Origin: Gordius sp. MW1
Lineage: Eukaryota; Nematomorpha; Gordioida; Gordea; Gordiidae
Length of the DNA: 64,000 nt
Reading direction: 5' to 3'
NCBI GenBank assembly: GCA_964036665.1
Contig: OZ038533.1
Coordinates: forward strand, 201,001 to 265,000
Part shown: piece by piece, positions 1-11,674 of the stretch
Numbering within the stretch: position 1 is the first letter of the stretch
How the letters are laid out: the number at the start of each line of letters is the position of its first letter
Translations under genes and position numbers: made by a program
The notes under the pieces: generated by a model
The model's input: the letters and a program-made list of their open reading frames with translations, nothing else
Told to the model about the DNA's origin: nothing
Databases searched by the model: none

Positions 1-1422
1 CATTCTTTTAATCCAACATTATGAAACCTCCCTAAACTTGAGATTGAATATCTCTAAATGCGAGATATATCAGTGCCCGGATACCAACAAATTTCCCATT
101 TTTAAGCCCTTTTTAAAAGTTGAATTGATGAGTTTTACTCATCTAGGCTCTCCAATAGGTGGGCAAATCGTCTTAATAGAATTTTTACATAGCCACTTAT
201 CAACCCTTACCTCGAAGATGAATATTCTTAATACCCTCCCCAAACACAACGCATATCATTAAAAACTATTTTAATATCTCAAAAATTTAACACTGCTTCC
301 GGTCCTCATCAGCCTTTTTATTGCCCGAGATTTTAAAAAGCTACGATAGCTTTATGAAAAATGCTTTAGAAGCAATCCTTAATATCAAATTCAGCACCCT
401 CGTGGCTCCAAGCCTCATTACCTACAAAAGCTGGCGGCTTGGGCATACGCCCAGCTACCTCAATTTCGTTAGCTGCGTTTATCTCTTCGTATAAATCCGC
501 CCAAGGTTTGATCGACCGTTTAATCACAACAAATGAGGATCCGTCGTTTGTAGAAGCCCTAGACGTCTGGTCAGCCAACGTCAACCAAGGGACCCCCTTT
601 CCCATAACCTCTATACAAAAGTATTGGGATGCTGGCCTCGTATCGCGCTCCGTTTATTACCTCTTATCGAGTTGCGGCGCCCGCCAGCACTTCAACCTTA
701 AATCTTTGGTTTTTGACGGATCGGGTCACGAGTGGCTAGAAGCTTATCCTAGCTCACTTTCTGGATTGATGTTGGAGGACCCAGAGCTAGCATACTCCAT
801 CGCCCTCAGACTAGGAATTCCCCATTCAAAGGAATATTCCTGCCGCAACTGCTCCCAGAGCATAGACATTTATGCAAGGCATCCCCTACACTGCCTTTAC
901 AATAAATTTAAATACATAAGGCACGAAAAGGTGAATAGCCTTATCCAAGCCGCTTTTAAAAAAGCCAACATTCCCTCCGTTTTAGAGCCGTCAGACCCTT
1001 CGTTGGAGGGAAGGAGGCGACCAGACGGCTCTACCCTTATCCCTTGGCAAAATGGTCTTCCCCTTAAATGGGATTTCACCTGCATAGACATTTTCGCCCC
1101 CTCTAACCAAAACTACAACGCTCTGACCCTCGCCGAACACCGTAAAACGGTAAAATACCAGGCCCTCCTACCATCTAATATCTTTACCCCTATCGTTGCC
1201 TCGTGTTCTGGGACTTTTGGTCCGGCCGCCATTAAGCTTTTTAAAGAAATCAGCCGTCGCTGCCCGCCCTCTAAATATTCCACAAATTTTTTACTTAAAC
1301 AAAAAATTGGTATTTTTATAGCTAAGTACAATTTTAAATCCCTGGCCGACAGTTGGCCACTTTTACAAGAAATTTATACAGAAATTTATCGAATATCCAC
1401 AAATTTAGACAGAAATTTATAG
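1..1422 (+). pseudogene. RT1: type A retrotransposon fragment (RT palm/thumb, CCHC, endonuclease), cut by window edge
   Basis: This is the 3' half of a non-LTR retrotransposon ORF; the first ~163 bp of the fragment lie outside the window. The frame runs to a TAA at 260-262, created by a 5-bp deletion relative to RT3 (GCATATCATT against GCATTTTATATCATT). A second, 2-bp deletion lies near 397. From about 439 the frame is open again to 1422 (327 codons), covering the HEWLEA segment, the CCHC knuckle and the RPDG/WD endonuclease motifs. The open stretches begin at TTG codons, not ATG, so they are not credible start sites in a eukaryote. RT1 has the type A deletions but glutamine in PWQNG, where the other type A copies have histidine, so it is a mosaic or an older type A. 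The last 17 codons are minisatellite sequence. Confidence 0.85.
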
Positions 1423-1685
1423 AATATCCACAAATTTAGAGAGAAATTTATAAAGAATGAAAAAATTTAAACATAAATTTATAGAATATCCACAAATTTA
1501 GACAAAAATTTAAAAATAATCAAAAAATTTAGACAGAAATTTATCGAATATCCACAAATTTAGATAGAAATTTATCGAATATCCACAAATTTAGACAAAA
1601 ATTTAAAAATAATAAAAAAATTTAGACAGAAATTTATAGATAAACAGAGAAATATTAAAAAATTTAGACAGAAATTTATCGAAAA
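1369..1685 (-). repeat. R1: short reverse-oriented minisatellite arm
   Basis: About ten monomers of the ~31-bp repeat lie in the opposite orientation to arm A1. Typical pieces are GAATATCCACAAATTTAGAC and AATAATCAAAAAATTTAGAC, the reverse complements of the forward monomers. The arm starts immediately after the last retrotransposon-derived codon (..CACTTTTACAA) and ends at the G-run. It is 317 bp long, the same as eight of the other nine R arms. Confidence 0.9.
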
Positions 1686-2608
1686 GGGGGGGGGGGGGGG
1701 TTTCAAAATTTTCCGTATAATTTAAAAAAAAATTAACCCCCCCCCCCCCCCTCCCTACGCTACTGGGTAAAACATACGTTCAATTTCACATAATTTTTAA
1801 TTTTATGACAAAGCATTTATTCATTGTTTTTTTAGTTTCCGCCAATGAATCTTAGAATTTACAATAGATCATAATTTTGGCCCAATTTGTCAAGCTAAGA
1901 TTTAGTACTTACAACCATGGTTTCAGAGACACATCGGCAAATTTCAACAAAAAATATGTAATTCTCTTTATAATCAAAAATTATTAACTTTAAAAAAAAA
2001 TCTAAATTAAAACAAATAATAGATGGCGGTATAATGAACTTAAAAATAAATTAGATACGAAAAATATCTATATATAGCTATCTTCAACATATATATATAG
2101 TATATGTATGTATGTATATGTATGTATATGTATGTATATGTATGTATGTGTATGTATGTGTATGTATTCTGTATGTACATGTATGTATGTGTATGTATGT
2201 GTATGTATGTGTATGTATGTATATGTATGTATGTATGTGGGCGCGGGCCCAATTTTTTATTCACGGAATCATTCCCATCTAAAACGAAATAAAGCGATAA
2301 ATACGGTAATCAACTCAATTTAGAGCACAACTACCCCAAAAAACATTCAAAAAATCAAATTTTGCGATTAATTTTGAAAGAATATTTCGGGAAAACTGAC
2401 TTGTTCGTAGAGGGTTGTCCAGGTTTAATATTTGTACGGGAATATGAGAAACATCCGCATAACCATCGATCCCGTTCTTGACTTCCTTGTGCTAAGCACA
2501 AACATAATAATAAAAATTTAAAACCATTAGAGAGTCGTAAATCAAAGAAATTGTATTATTTTAAATAGAGTATGATTAGACCATCAACTTAGTGTTGTAA
2601 AAACGGAT
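1686..2608. repeat. L1: unit linker with G-run, C-run, microsatellite and palindrome
   Basis: No gene is seen here. A 15-nt G-run (1686-1700) and a 15-nt C-run (1737-1751) flank 36 bp of AT-rich DNA and could pair as a hairpin. The C-run is followed by TCCCTACGCTACTGGG, which on the minus strand reads CCCAGTAGCGTAGGGAGGG and resembles a DNA-transposon terminus. A microsatellite fills 2089-2238, followed by GGGCGCGGGCCC. A perfect 15-bp palindrome, TTGTGCTAAGCACAA, lies at 2487-2501. L1 and L2 share a variant (GGCCCAATTTGTCAAGC) that differs from L3-L10 (GGCCATATTTGTCAAGC). Confidence 0.85.
2089..2238. repeat. TATG/TGTATG microsatellite of L1
   Basis: A 150-bp purine-pyrimidine alternating tract of TATG, TATATG and TGTATG steps begins with (AT)n and is interrupted once by TTCTGTATGTAC. 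All open frames across it encode only Met/Tyr/Val/Cys or Thr/His/Ile strings and are not genes. Confidence 0.95.
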
Positions 2609-5600
2609 CTGTCTAAATTTGTGGATATTCTATAAATTTCTGTCTAAATTTTTTAATATTTCTCTGTTTATCTATAAATTCCTGTTTAAATTTTTTGATT
2701 ATTTTTAAATTTTTGTCTAAATTTGTGGATATTGGATAAATTTCTGTCTAAATTTGTGGATATTCGATAAATTTTTGTCTAAATTTGTGGATATTGGATA
2801 AATTTTTGTCTAAATTTTTTGATTATTTTTAAATTTCTGTCTAAATTTGTGGATATTCTATAAATTTCTGTCTAAATTTTTTAATATTTCTCTGTTTATC
2901 TATAAATTCCTGTCTAAATTTTTTGATTATTTTTAAATTTTTGTCTAAATTTGTGGATATTCGATAAATTTCTGTCTAAATTTGTGAATATTCTATAAAT
3001 TTCTGTCTAAATTTGTGGATATTTTATAAATTTCTGTCTAAATTTTTTGATTATTTTTAAATTTGTGTCTAAATTTGTGGATATTCTATAAATTTCTGTC
3101 TAAATTTTTTGATTCTTTATAAATTTCTCTCTAAATTTGTGGATATTCGATAAATTTCTTTACTAAATTCTTTAATATTTATCTGTTTATCTATAAATTT
3201 CTGTCTAAATTTGTGGATATTTTATAAATTTCTGTCTAAATTTTCATAATTTTTTATAAGTTTCTGTCCAAATTTGCGGATATTCGATAAATTTCTGTCT
3301 AAATTTTTATGATTTTTTATAAATTTCTGTCTAAATTTGTAGATATTCTATAAATTTCTGTCTAAATTTTTTAATATTTCTCTGTTTATCTATAAATTCC
3401 TGTCTAAATTTTTTGATTATTTTTAAATTTTTGTCTAAATTTGTGGATATTCGATAAATTTCTGTCTAAATTTGTGAATATTTTATAAATTTCTGTCTAA
3501 ATTTTTTTATATTCTATAAATTTCTGTCTAAATTTTTTGATTCTTTATAAATTTCTCTCTAAATTTGTGGATATTCGATAAATTTCTTTACTAAATTTTT
3601 TAATATTTATCTGTTTATCTATAAATTTCTGTCTAAATTTTTTGATTATTTTTAAATTTTTGTCTAAATTTGTGGATGTTCGATAAATTTCTGTCTAAAT
3701 TTGTGGATATTCGATAAATTTCTGTCTAAATTTGTGGATATTCGATAAATTTCTGTCTAAATTTGTAGATATTAGATAAATTTTTGTCTAAATTTTTTGA
3801 TTATTTTTAAATTTTTGTCTAAATTTGTGGATATTCTATAAATTTCTGTCTAAATTTTTATGATTTTTTATAAATTTCTGTCTAAATTTGTAGATATTCT
3901 ATAAATTTCTATCTAAATTTTTTAATATTTCTCTGTTTATCTATAAATTCCTGTCTAAATTTTTTGATTATTTTTAAATTTTTGTCTAAATTTGTGGATA
4001 TTGGATAAGATTCTGTCTAAATTTGTGGATATTGGATAAATTTTTGTCTAAATTTTTTGATTATTTTTAAATTTTGATCTAAATTTGTGGATATTCTATA
4101 AATTTCTGTCTAAATTTTTTTATATTTCTCTGTTTATCTATAAATTCCTGTTTAAATTTTTTGATTATTTTTAAATTTTTGTCTAAATTTGTGGATATTC
4201 GATAAATTTCTGTCTAAATTTGTGGATATTCTATAAATTTCTGTCTAAATTTTTTAATATTTCTCTGTTTATCTATAAATTCCTGTCTAAATTTTTTGAT
4301 TATTTTGAAATTTTTGTCTAAATTTGTGGATATTCTATAAATTTCTGTCTAAATTTGTGGATATTCGATAAATTTTTGTCTAAATTTGTAGATATTAGAT
4401 AAATTTTTGTCTAAATTTTTTGATTATTTTTAAATTTTTGTCTAAATTTGTGGATATTCTATAAATTTCTGTCTAAATTTTTTGATTATTTTTAAATTTT
4501 GATCTAAATTTGTGGATATTCTATAAATTTCTGTCTAAATTTTTTTATATTTATCTGTTTATCTATAAATTTCTGTCTAAATTTTTTGATTATTTTTAAA
4601 TTTTTGTCTAAATTTGTGGATGTTCGATAAATTTCTGTCTAAATTTGTGGATATTCGATAAATTTCTGTCTAAATTTGTGGATATTCGATAAATTTCTGT
4701 CTAAATTTGTAGATATTAGATAAATTTTTGTCTAAATTTTTTGATTATTTTTAAATTTTTGTCTAAATTTGTGGATATTCTATAAATTTCTGTCTAAATT
4801 TTTTGATTATTTTTAAATTTTGATCTAAATTTGTGGATATTCTATAAATTTCTGTCTAAATTTTTTTATATTTCTCTGTTTATCTATAAATTCCTGTCTA
4901 AATTTTTTGATTATTTTTAAATTTTTGTCTAAATTTGTGGATATTGGATAAGATTCTGTCTAAATTTGTGGATATTGGATAAATTTTTGTCTAAATTTTT
5001 GATTATTTTTAAATTTTTGTCTAAATTTGTGGATATTCTATAAATTTCTGTCTAAATTTTTTTATATTTCTCTGTTTATCTATAAACTAGCTGTGCCCAG
5101 CCAAGCGTTGCTTTGGCTCAAGCCTTAAGTGGTTAAATAAGTATAATCCATTAATAAGACTTATCTAAAATGGGGTCATATATGAAATAATTTACCGGCA
5201 CGTTAGCGGGGAAGGCGAGGAGGTAAAAGTTGGCATAGTCTAGGGACAGTTTTTCTTGGAGGACCGTTTGGGAAAGTTTTTCCCGTGGTTTAAGGATAAC
5301 CTATTTATAAGACTTATCTAAAATGGGGTCATATATGAAATAATTTACCGGCAAAATGGCACATAGGTAGGGATCATGAAATGTACGATATTTTTAAAGC
5401 TACTTTTTAAAAAAATATTAAAAGTGATACACTTTTACTACAGAACTGTCTGTATATTCAAATTTTTTCGACACTAACGCGAGGAGGTGCGTTTGATTGA
5501 CATTTTAATAAACGCAAAACGTATAAAACCCAATATCTCGAAAATTAAAAGGAATTTTAAAAATCTGAAAAAGCTATTTTACCCCTGACCGCCCTGGGAA

Positions 5601-8600
5601 CCTAGGGGTAAATTTTCGCGCGAATCGGACCGGTAGTTTCAGAGATTAGCCATTACATACATATATACATATATATATACATATATAGATATATACATAT
5701 ATACATATATAGACTTTACTTTATATATTTCGACGAACGCGAGGAGGTTCCGATATTTTTGAAGCTAGTTTTTAAAAAAAATATTATTAGTAAAAGAAAA
5801 CTAAAAGGAATTTTAGGTTGTAAAATATAAATAAATTAATAAATTAATTAATTTAAAAAAATTCACAATATAAATAAGAAAGAAATAAGTAAATTATTTT
5901 TTAAAAATATACATCTAAATTCTTATCTGGTTGTTGAATTTAAATAACCAATAAATATGGAATATTGATCAAAATTCCTTGAAAATAAAATGGCACATCG
6001 GTAGGGATCATGCCGATATTTTTGAAGCTAGTTTTTAAAAAAATATTATTAGTAAAAGAAAACTAAAAGGAATTTTAGGTTGTAAAATATAAATAAATTA
6101 ATAAATTAATTAATTTAAAAAAAATTCACAATATAAATAAGAAAGAAATAAGTAAATTATTTTTTAAAAATATACATCTAAATTCTTATCTGGTTGTTGA
6201 ATTTAAATAACCAATAAATATGGAATATTGATCAAAATTCCTTGAATTAGGCGCTTGAATTAAAATGGCACATAGGTAGGGATCATGAAATGTACGATAT
6301 TTTTAAAGCTACTTTTTAAAAAAATATTAAAAGTGATACACTTTTACTACAGAACTGTCTGTATATTCAAATTTTTTCGACACTAACGCGAGGAGGTGCG
6401 TTTGATTGACATTTTAATAAACGCAAAACGTATAAAACCCAATATCTCGAAAATTAAAAGGAATTTTAAAAATCTGAAAAAGCTATTTTACCCCTGACCG
6501 CCCTGGGAACCTAGGGGTAAATTTTCGCGCGAATCGGACCGGTAGTTTCAGAGATTAGCCCTTACATACATATATACATATATACATACACTTTACTTTA
6601 TATATATAGATTCCTGTCTAAATTTTTTGATTATTTTTAAATTTTTGTCTAAATTTGTGGATATTGGATAAGATTCTGTCTAAATTTGTGGATATTGGAT
6701 AAATTTTTGTCTAAATTTTTTGATTATTTTTAAATTTTGATCTAAATTTGTGGATATTCTATAAATTTCTGTCTAAATTTTTTTATATTTCTCTGTTTAT
6801 CTATAAATTCCTGTCTAAATTTTTTGATTATTTTTAAATTTTTGTCTAAATTTGTGGATATTGGATAAGATTCTGTCTAAATTTGTGGATATTGGATGAA
6901 TTTTTGTCTAAATTTTTTGATTATTTTTAAATTTTTGTCTAAATTTGTGGATATTCTATAAATTTCTGTCTAAATTTTTTTATATTTCTCTGTTTATCTA
7001 TAAATTCCTGTCTAAATTTTTTGATTATTTTTAAATTTTTGTCTAAATTTGTGGATATTGGATAAGATTCTGTCTAAATTTGTGGATATTGGATAAATTT
7101 TTGTCTAAATTTTTTGATTATTTTTAAATTTTTGTCTAAATTTGTGGATATTCTATAAATTTCTCTCTAAATTTTTATGATTTTTTATAAATTTCTGTCT
7201 AAATTTGTAGATATTCTATAAATTTCTGTCTAAATTTTTTAATATTTCTCTGTTTATCTATAAATTCCTGTCTAAATTTTTTGATTATTTTTAAATTTTT
7301 GTCTAAATTTGTGGATATTGGATAAATTTCTGTCTAAATTTGTGGATATTCTATAAATTTCTGTCTAAATTTGTGGATATTCGATAAATTTCTGTCTATA
7401 TTTGTGGATATTCGATAAATTTTTGTCTAAATTTTTTGATTATTTTTAAATTTTTGTCTAAATTTGTGGATATTCTATAAATTTCTGTCTAAATTTTTTT
7501 ATATTTCTCTGTTTATCTATAAATTCCTGTCTAAATTTTTTGATTATTTTGAAATTTTTGTCTAAATTTGTGGATGTTCTATAAATTTCTGTCTAAATTT
7601 GTGGATATTCGATAAATTTTTGTCTAAATTTTTTGATTATTTTCAAGTTTTTGTCTAAATTTGTAGATATTCTATAAATTTCTGTCTAAATTTTTTGATT
7701 CTTTATAAATTTCTCTCTAAATTTGTGGATATTCGATAAATTTCTTTATTAAATTTTTTATTATTTATCTGTTTATCTATGAATTTCTGTCTAAATTTTT
7801 TGATTATTTTTAAATTTTTGTCTAAATTTGTGGATGTTCGATAAATTTCTGTCTAAATTTGTGGATATTCGATAAATTTCTGTCTAAATTTGTGGATATT
7901 CGATAAATTTCTGTCTACATTTGTGGATATTCGATAAATTTCTGTCTAAATTTGTGGATATTCGATAAATTTTTGTCTAAATTTTTTGATTATTTTTAAA
8001 TTTTTGTCTAAATTTGTGGATATTCTATAAATTTCTGTCTAAATTTTTATGATTTTTTATAAATTTCTGTCTAAATTTGTAGATATTCTATAAATTTCTG
8101 TCTAAATTTTTTAATATTTCTCTGTTTATCTATAAATTCCTGTCTAAATTTTTTAATTATTTTTAAATTTTTGTCTAAATTTGTGGATATTGGATAAATT
8201 TCTGTCTAAATTTGTGGATATTCGATAAATTTTTGTCTAAATTTTTTGATTATTTTTAAATTTTTGTCTAAATTTGTGGATATTCTATAAATTTCTGTCT
8301 AAATTTTTTAATATTTCTCTGTTTATCTATAAATTCCTGTCTAAATTTTTTGATTATTTTTAAATTTTTGTCTAAATTTATGGATATTGGATAAATTTCG
8401 TCTAAATTTGTGGATATTCGATAAATTTTTGTCTAAATTTTTTGATTATTTTTAAATTTTTGTCTAAATTTGTGGATATTCTATAAATTTCTGTCTAAAT
8501 TTTTTGATTCTTTATAAATTTCTCTCTAAATTTGTGGAGATTCTATAAATTTCTGTCTAAATTTGTAGATATTAGATAAATTTCTATCTAAATTTTCATG

Positions 8601-8910
8601 ATTTTTTATAAGTTTATGTCCAAATTTGCGGATATTCGATAAATTTCTGTCTAAATGTTTATGATTTTTTATAAATTTCTGTCTAAATTTGTAGATATTC
8701 TATAAATTTCTGTCTAAATTTTTTAATATTTCTATGTTTATCTATAAATTCCTGTCTAAATTTTTTGATTATTTTTAAATTTTTGTCTAAATTTGTGGAT
8801 ATTCGATGAATTTCTGTCTAAATTTGTGGATATTCTATAAATTTCTGTCTAAATTTTTAGATTCTTTATAAATTTCTCTCTAAATTTGTGGATATTCGAT
8901 AAATTTCTTT
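2609..8910 (+). repeat. A1: long forward minisatellite arm, interrupted by a mobile element
   Basis: This is a tandem array of ~31-bp monomers with the shared core CTGTCTAAATTT. Common variants continue as GTGGATATTC(G/T)ATAAA (31 bp), TTTGATTATTTTTAAATTT (31 bp), TTTGATTCTTTATAAATTT (31 bp), TTATGATTTTTTATAAATTT (32 bp) and a 42-bp form containing TTCTCTGTTTATCTATAAA. It is the longest arm in the window even without the insert at about 5086-6610. Two monomers, at 3158-3163 and 3586-3591, contain CTTTAC followed by TAAATT in the same context that precedes each retrotransposon fragment. No gene is seen. Confidence 0.95.
5086..6610. mobile_element. 1.5-kb non-coding interspersed element with nested duplications, inserted in A1
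   Basis: Minisatellite stops at ..TTTATCTATAAA, changes to CTAGCTGTGCCCAGCCAAGC, and resumes after ..TATATATAGATTCCTG. The ends (CTAGCTGTGCCC at the left; GAGATTAGCC, a TACATA/TATATA tract, then CTTTACTTTATATATATAGA at the right) recall dispersed repeats common in arthropods, but I cannot name the family. Internally, 5353 to about 5675 recurs at 6262 to about 6584 (offset 909), 5750-5983 recurs at 6013-6246 (offset 263), and 5154-5200 recurs at 5307-5353 (offset 153). The insert thus looks like two or three partial copies nested in or joined to one another. There is no open frame of note. ATCTATA and TATAGAT at the two edges are inverted and could be part of the element or of the target. Confidence 0.7.
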
Positions 8911-10497
8911 ACGTCAGAAGGTATTCAACAGGGTGACCCTCTAGGTCCACCTCTGTTTTGTCTTGGGATCAAAAATTTAACCGAATCTCTCTCAAACCAT
9001 TGTTCATTATAATTAAACGTCTGGTACCTGGACGATGACACCTTATGCGGCCCTCCGGAAGAAATTTCCAATGCCATTCTTTTAATCCAACATTATGAAA
9101 CCTCCCTAAACTTGAGATTGAATATCTCTAAATGCGAGATATATCAGTGCCCGGATACCAACAGATTTCCCATTTTTAAGCCCTTTTTAAAAGTTGAATT
9201 GATGAGTTTTACTCATCTAGGCTCTCCAATAGGTGGGCAAATCGTCTTAATAGAATTTTTACATAGCCACTTATCAACCCTTACCTCGAAGATGAATATT
9301 CTTAATACCCTCCCCAAACACCACGCATTTTATATCATTAAAAACAATTTTAATATCTCAAAAATTGAACACTGCTTCCGGTCCTCATCAGCCTTTTTAT
9401 TGCCCGAGATAAACTACGATAGCTTTATGAAAAATGCTTTAGAAGCAATCCTTAATATCAAATTCAGCACTTCCTCGTGGCTCCAAGCCTCATTACCTAC
9501 TAAAGCTGGCGGCTTGGGCATACGCCCAGCTATCTCAAATCCGTTAGCTGCGTTTATCTCTTCGTATAAATCCGCCCAAGATTTGATCGACCGTTTAATC
9601 ACAACAAATGAGGATCAGTCGTTTGTAGAAGCCCTAGACGTCTGGTCAGCCAACGTCAACCAAGGGACCCCCTTCCCCATAACCTCTATTCAAAAGTATT
9701 GGGATGCTGGCCTCGTATCGCGCTCCGTTGATTACCTCTTATCGAGTTGCGACGCCCGCCAGCACTTCAACCTTAAATCTTTGGTTTTTGACGGATCGGG
9801 TCACGAGTGGCTAGAAGCTTATCCTAGCTCACTTTCTGGATTGATGTTGGAGGACCCAGAGCTAGCATACTCCATCGCCCTCAGACTAGGAATTCCCCAT
9901 TCAAAGGAATATTCCTGCCGCAACTGCTCCCAGAGCATAGACATTTATGCAAGGCATCCCCTACACTGCCTTTACAATAAATTTAAATACATAAGGCACG
10001 AAAAGGTGAATAGCCTTATCCAAGCCGCTTTTAAAAAAGCCAACATTCCCTCCGTTTTAGAGCCGTCAGACCCTTCGTTGGAGGGAAGGAGGCGACCAGA
10101 CGGCTCTACCCTTATCCCTTGGCAAAATGGTCTTCCCCTTAAATGGGATTTCACCTGCATAGACATTTTCGCCCCCTCTAACCAAAACTACAACGCTCTG
10201 ACCCTCGCCGAACACCGTAAAACGGTAAAATACCAGGCCCTCCTACCATCTAATATCTTTACCCCTATCGTTGCCTCGTGCTCTGGGACTTTTGGTCCGG
10301 CCGTCATTAAGCTTTTTAAAGAAATCAGCCGTCGCTGCCCGCCCTCTAAATATTCCACAAATTTTTTACTTAAACAAAAAATTGGTATTTTTATAGCTAA
10401 GTACAATTTTAAATCCCTGGCCGACAGTTGGCCACTTTTACAAGAAATTTATACAGAAATTTATCGAATATCCACAAATTTAGACAGAAATTTATAG
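8911..10497 (+). pseudogene. RT2: type B retrotransposon fragment with early stop
   Basis: The fragment opens directly out of minisatellite at ACG-TCA-GAA, where the other copies have ACG-GCA-GAA, and continues with motif B (GIQQGDPLGP). An in-frame TAA at 9010-9012 (TTATAA, where RT3 has TTATCA) separates motif B from YLDD. Downstream the frame is open to 10497. A 6-bp in-frame deletion removes Leu-Lys (EINYDS instead of EILKNYDS). Private changes include Lys to Arg in TNRFPIF and Ala to Val in FGPAVIKLF. The 461-codon frame beginning at 9112 starts with TTG; the first in-frame ATG is 30 codons later. The CCHC and RPDG/WD endonuclease motifs are intact. The last 17 codons come from the minisatellite. 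Confidence 0.85.
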
Positions 10498-10760
10498 AAT
10501 ATCCACAAATTTAGAGAGAAATTTATAAAGAATGAAAAAATTTAAACATAAATTTATAGAATATCCACAAATTTAGACAAAAATTTAAAAATAATCAAAA
10601 AATTTAGACAGAAATTTATCGAATATCCACAAATTTAGATAGAAATTTATCGAATATCCACAAATTTAGACAAAAATTTAAAAATAATAAAAAAATTTAG
10701 ACAGAAATTTATAGATAAACAGAGAAATATTAAAAAATTTAGACAGAAATTTATCGAAAA
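10444..10760 (-). repeat. R2: reverse-oriented minisatellite arm
   Basis: This 317-bp arm has the same monomer order as R1. It follows the retrotransposon codons directly and ends at the G-run. Confidence 0.9.
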
Positions 10761-11674
10761 GGGGGGGGGGGTTTCAAAATTTTCCGTATAATTTAAAAAA
10801 AAATTAACCCCCCCCCCTCCCTACGCTACTGGGTAAAACATACGTTCAATTTCACATAATTTTTAATTTTATGACAAAGCATTTATTCATTGTTTTTTTA
10901 GTTTCCGCCAATGAATCTTAGAATTTACAATAGATCATAATTTTGGCCCAATTTGTCAAGCTAAGATTTAGTACTTACAACCATGGTTTCAGAGACACAT
11001 CGGCAAATTTCAACAAAAAATATGTAATTCTCTTTATAATCAAAAATTATTAACTTTAAAAAAAAATCTAAATTAAAACAAATAATAGATGGCGGTATAA
11101 TGAACTTAAAAATAAATTAGATACGAAAAATATCTATATATAGCTATCTTCAACATATATATATAGTATATGTATGTATGTATATGTATGTATATGTATG
11201 TATATGTATGTATGTGTATGTATGTGTATGTATTCTGTATGTACATGTATGTATGTGTATGTATGTGTATGTATGTGTATGTATGTATATGTATGTATGT
11301 ATGTGGGCGCGGGCCCAATTTTTTATTCACGGAATCATTCCCATCTAAAACGAAATAAAGCGATAAATACGGTAATCAACTCAATTTAGAGCACAACTAC
11401 CCCAAAAAACATTCAAAAAATCAAATTTTGCGATTAATTTTGAAAGAATATTTCGGGAAAACTGACTTGTTCGTAGAGGGTTGTCCAGGTTTAATATTTG
11501 TACGGGAATATGAGAAACATCCGCATAACCATCGATCCCGTTCTTGACTTCCTTGTGCTAAGCACAAACATAATAATAAAAATTTAAAACCATTAGAGAG
11601 TCGTAAATCAAAGAAATTGTATTATTTTAAATAGAGTATGATTAGACCATCAACTTAGTGTTGTAAAAACGGAT
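10761..11674. repeat. L2: unit linker
   Basis: The G-run is 11 nt (10761-10771) and the C-run 10 nt (10808-10817). The palindrome is at 11553-11567. It shares the GGCCCAATTTGTC variant with L1 only. No gene is seen. Confidence 0.85.
11155..11304. repeat. TATG/TGTATG microsatellite of L2
   Basis: This 150-bp tract appears identical to the one in L1 by eye. Confidence 0.95.

Noticed and set aside
897..1331. Antisense open frames inside the RT fragments (e.g. 897-1091 and 1113-1331, repeated in all copies)
   Set aside because: They are shadows of the sense frame; they have no recognisable motifs and recur only because the units are copies.
2104..2323. Open frames across the TATG microsatellites (also in each later linker, both strands)
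   Set aside because: They translate only low-complexity Met/Tyr/Val/Cys or Thr/His/Ile strings from simple repeats; no coding content.
1686..2608. Telomeric or rDNA identity for the linker (R2-like elements often sit in rDNA)
   Set aside because: No telomere repeat and no recognisable rRNA sequence was seen in any linker or flank.
2040..2608. CENP-B box-like or other centromeric motif in the linker
   Set aside because: TTCGGGAAAAC was inspected but does not fit the CENP-B box consensus; there is no basis for a centromere call.
2609..5085. CRISPR-like or coding tandem repeat
   Set aside because: Monomers are contiguous AT-rich variants without unique spacers, in eukaryotic-type sequence, and have frequent stops in all frames.
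5086..6610. tRNA-derived SINE head in the 1.5-kb insert
   Set aside because: I could not find convincing A and B box spacing or a cloverleaf, so no SINE or tRNA call is made.
9112..10497. Complete gene model starting at 9112 (and the equivalent starts at 15660, 49829 and 56479)
   Set aside because: The first codon is TTG, not ATG; homology continues upstream in the same frame through YLDD and motif B, so this is an artefact of permissive start codons, not a gene start.
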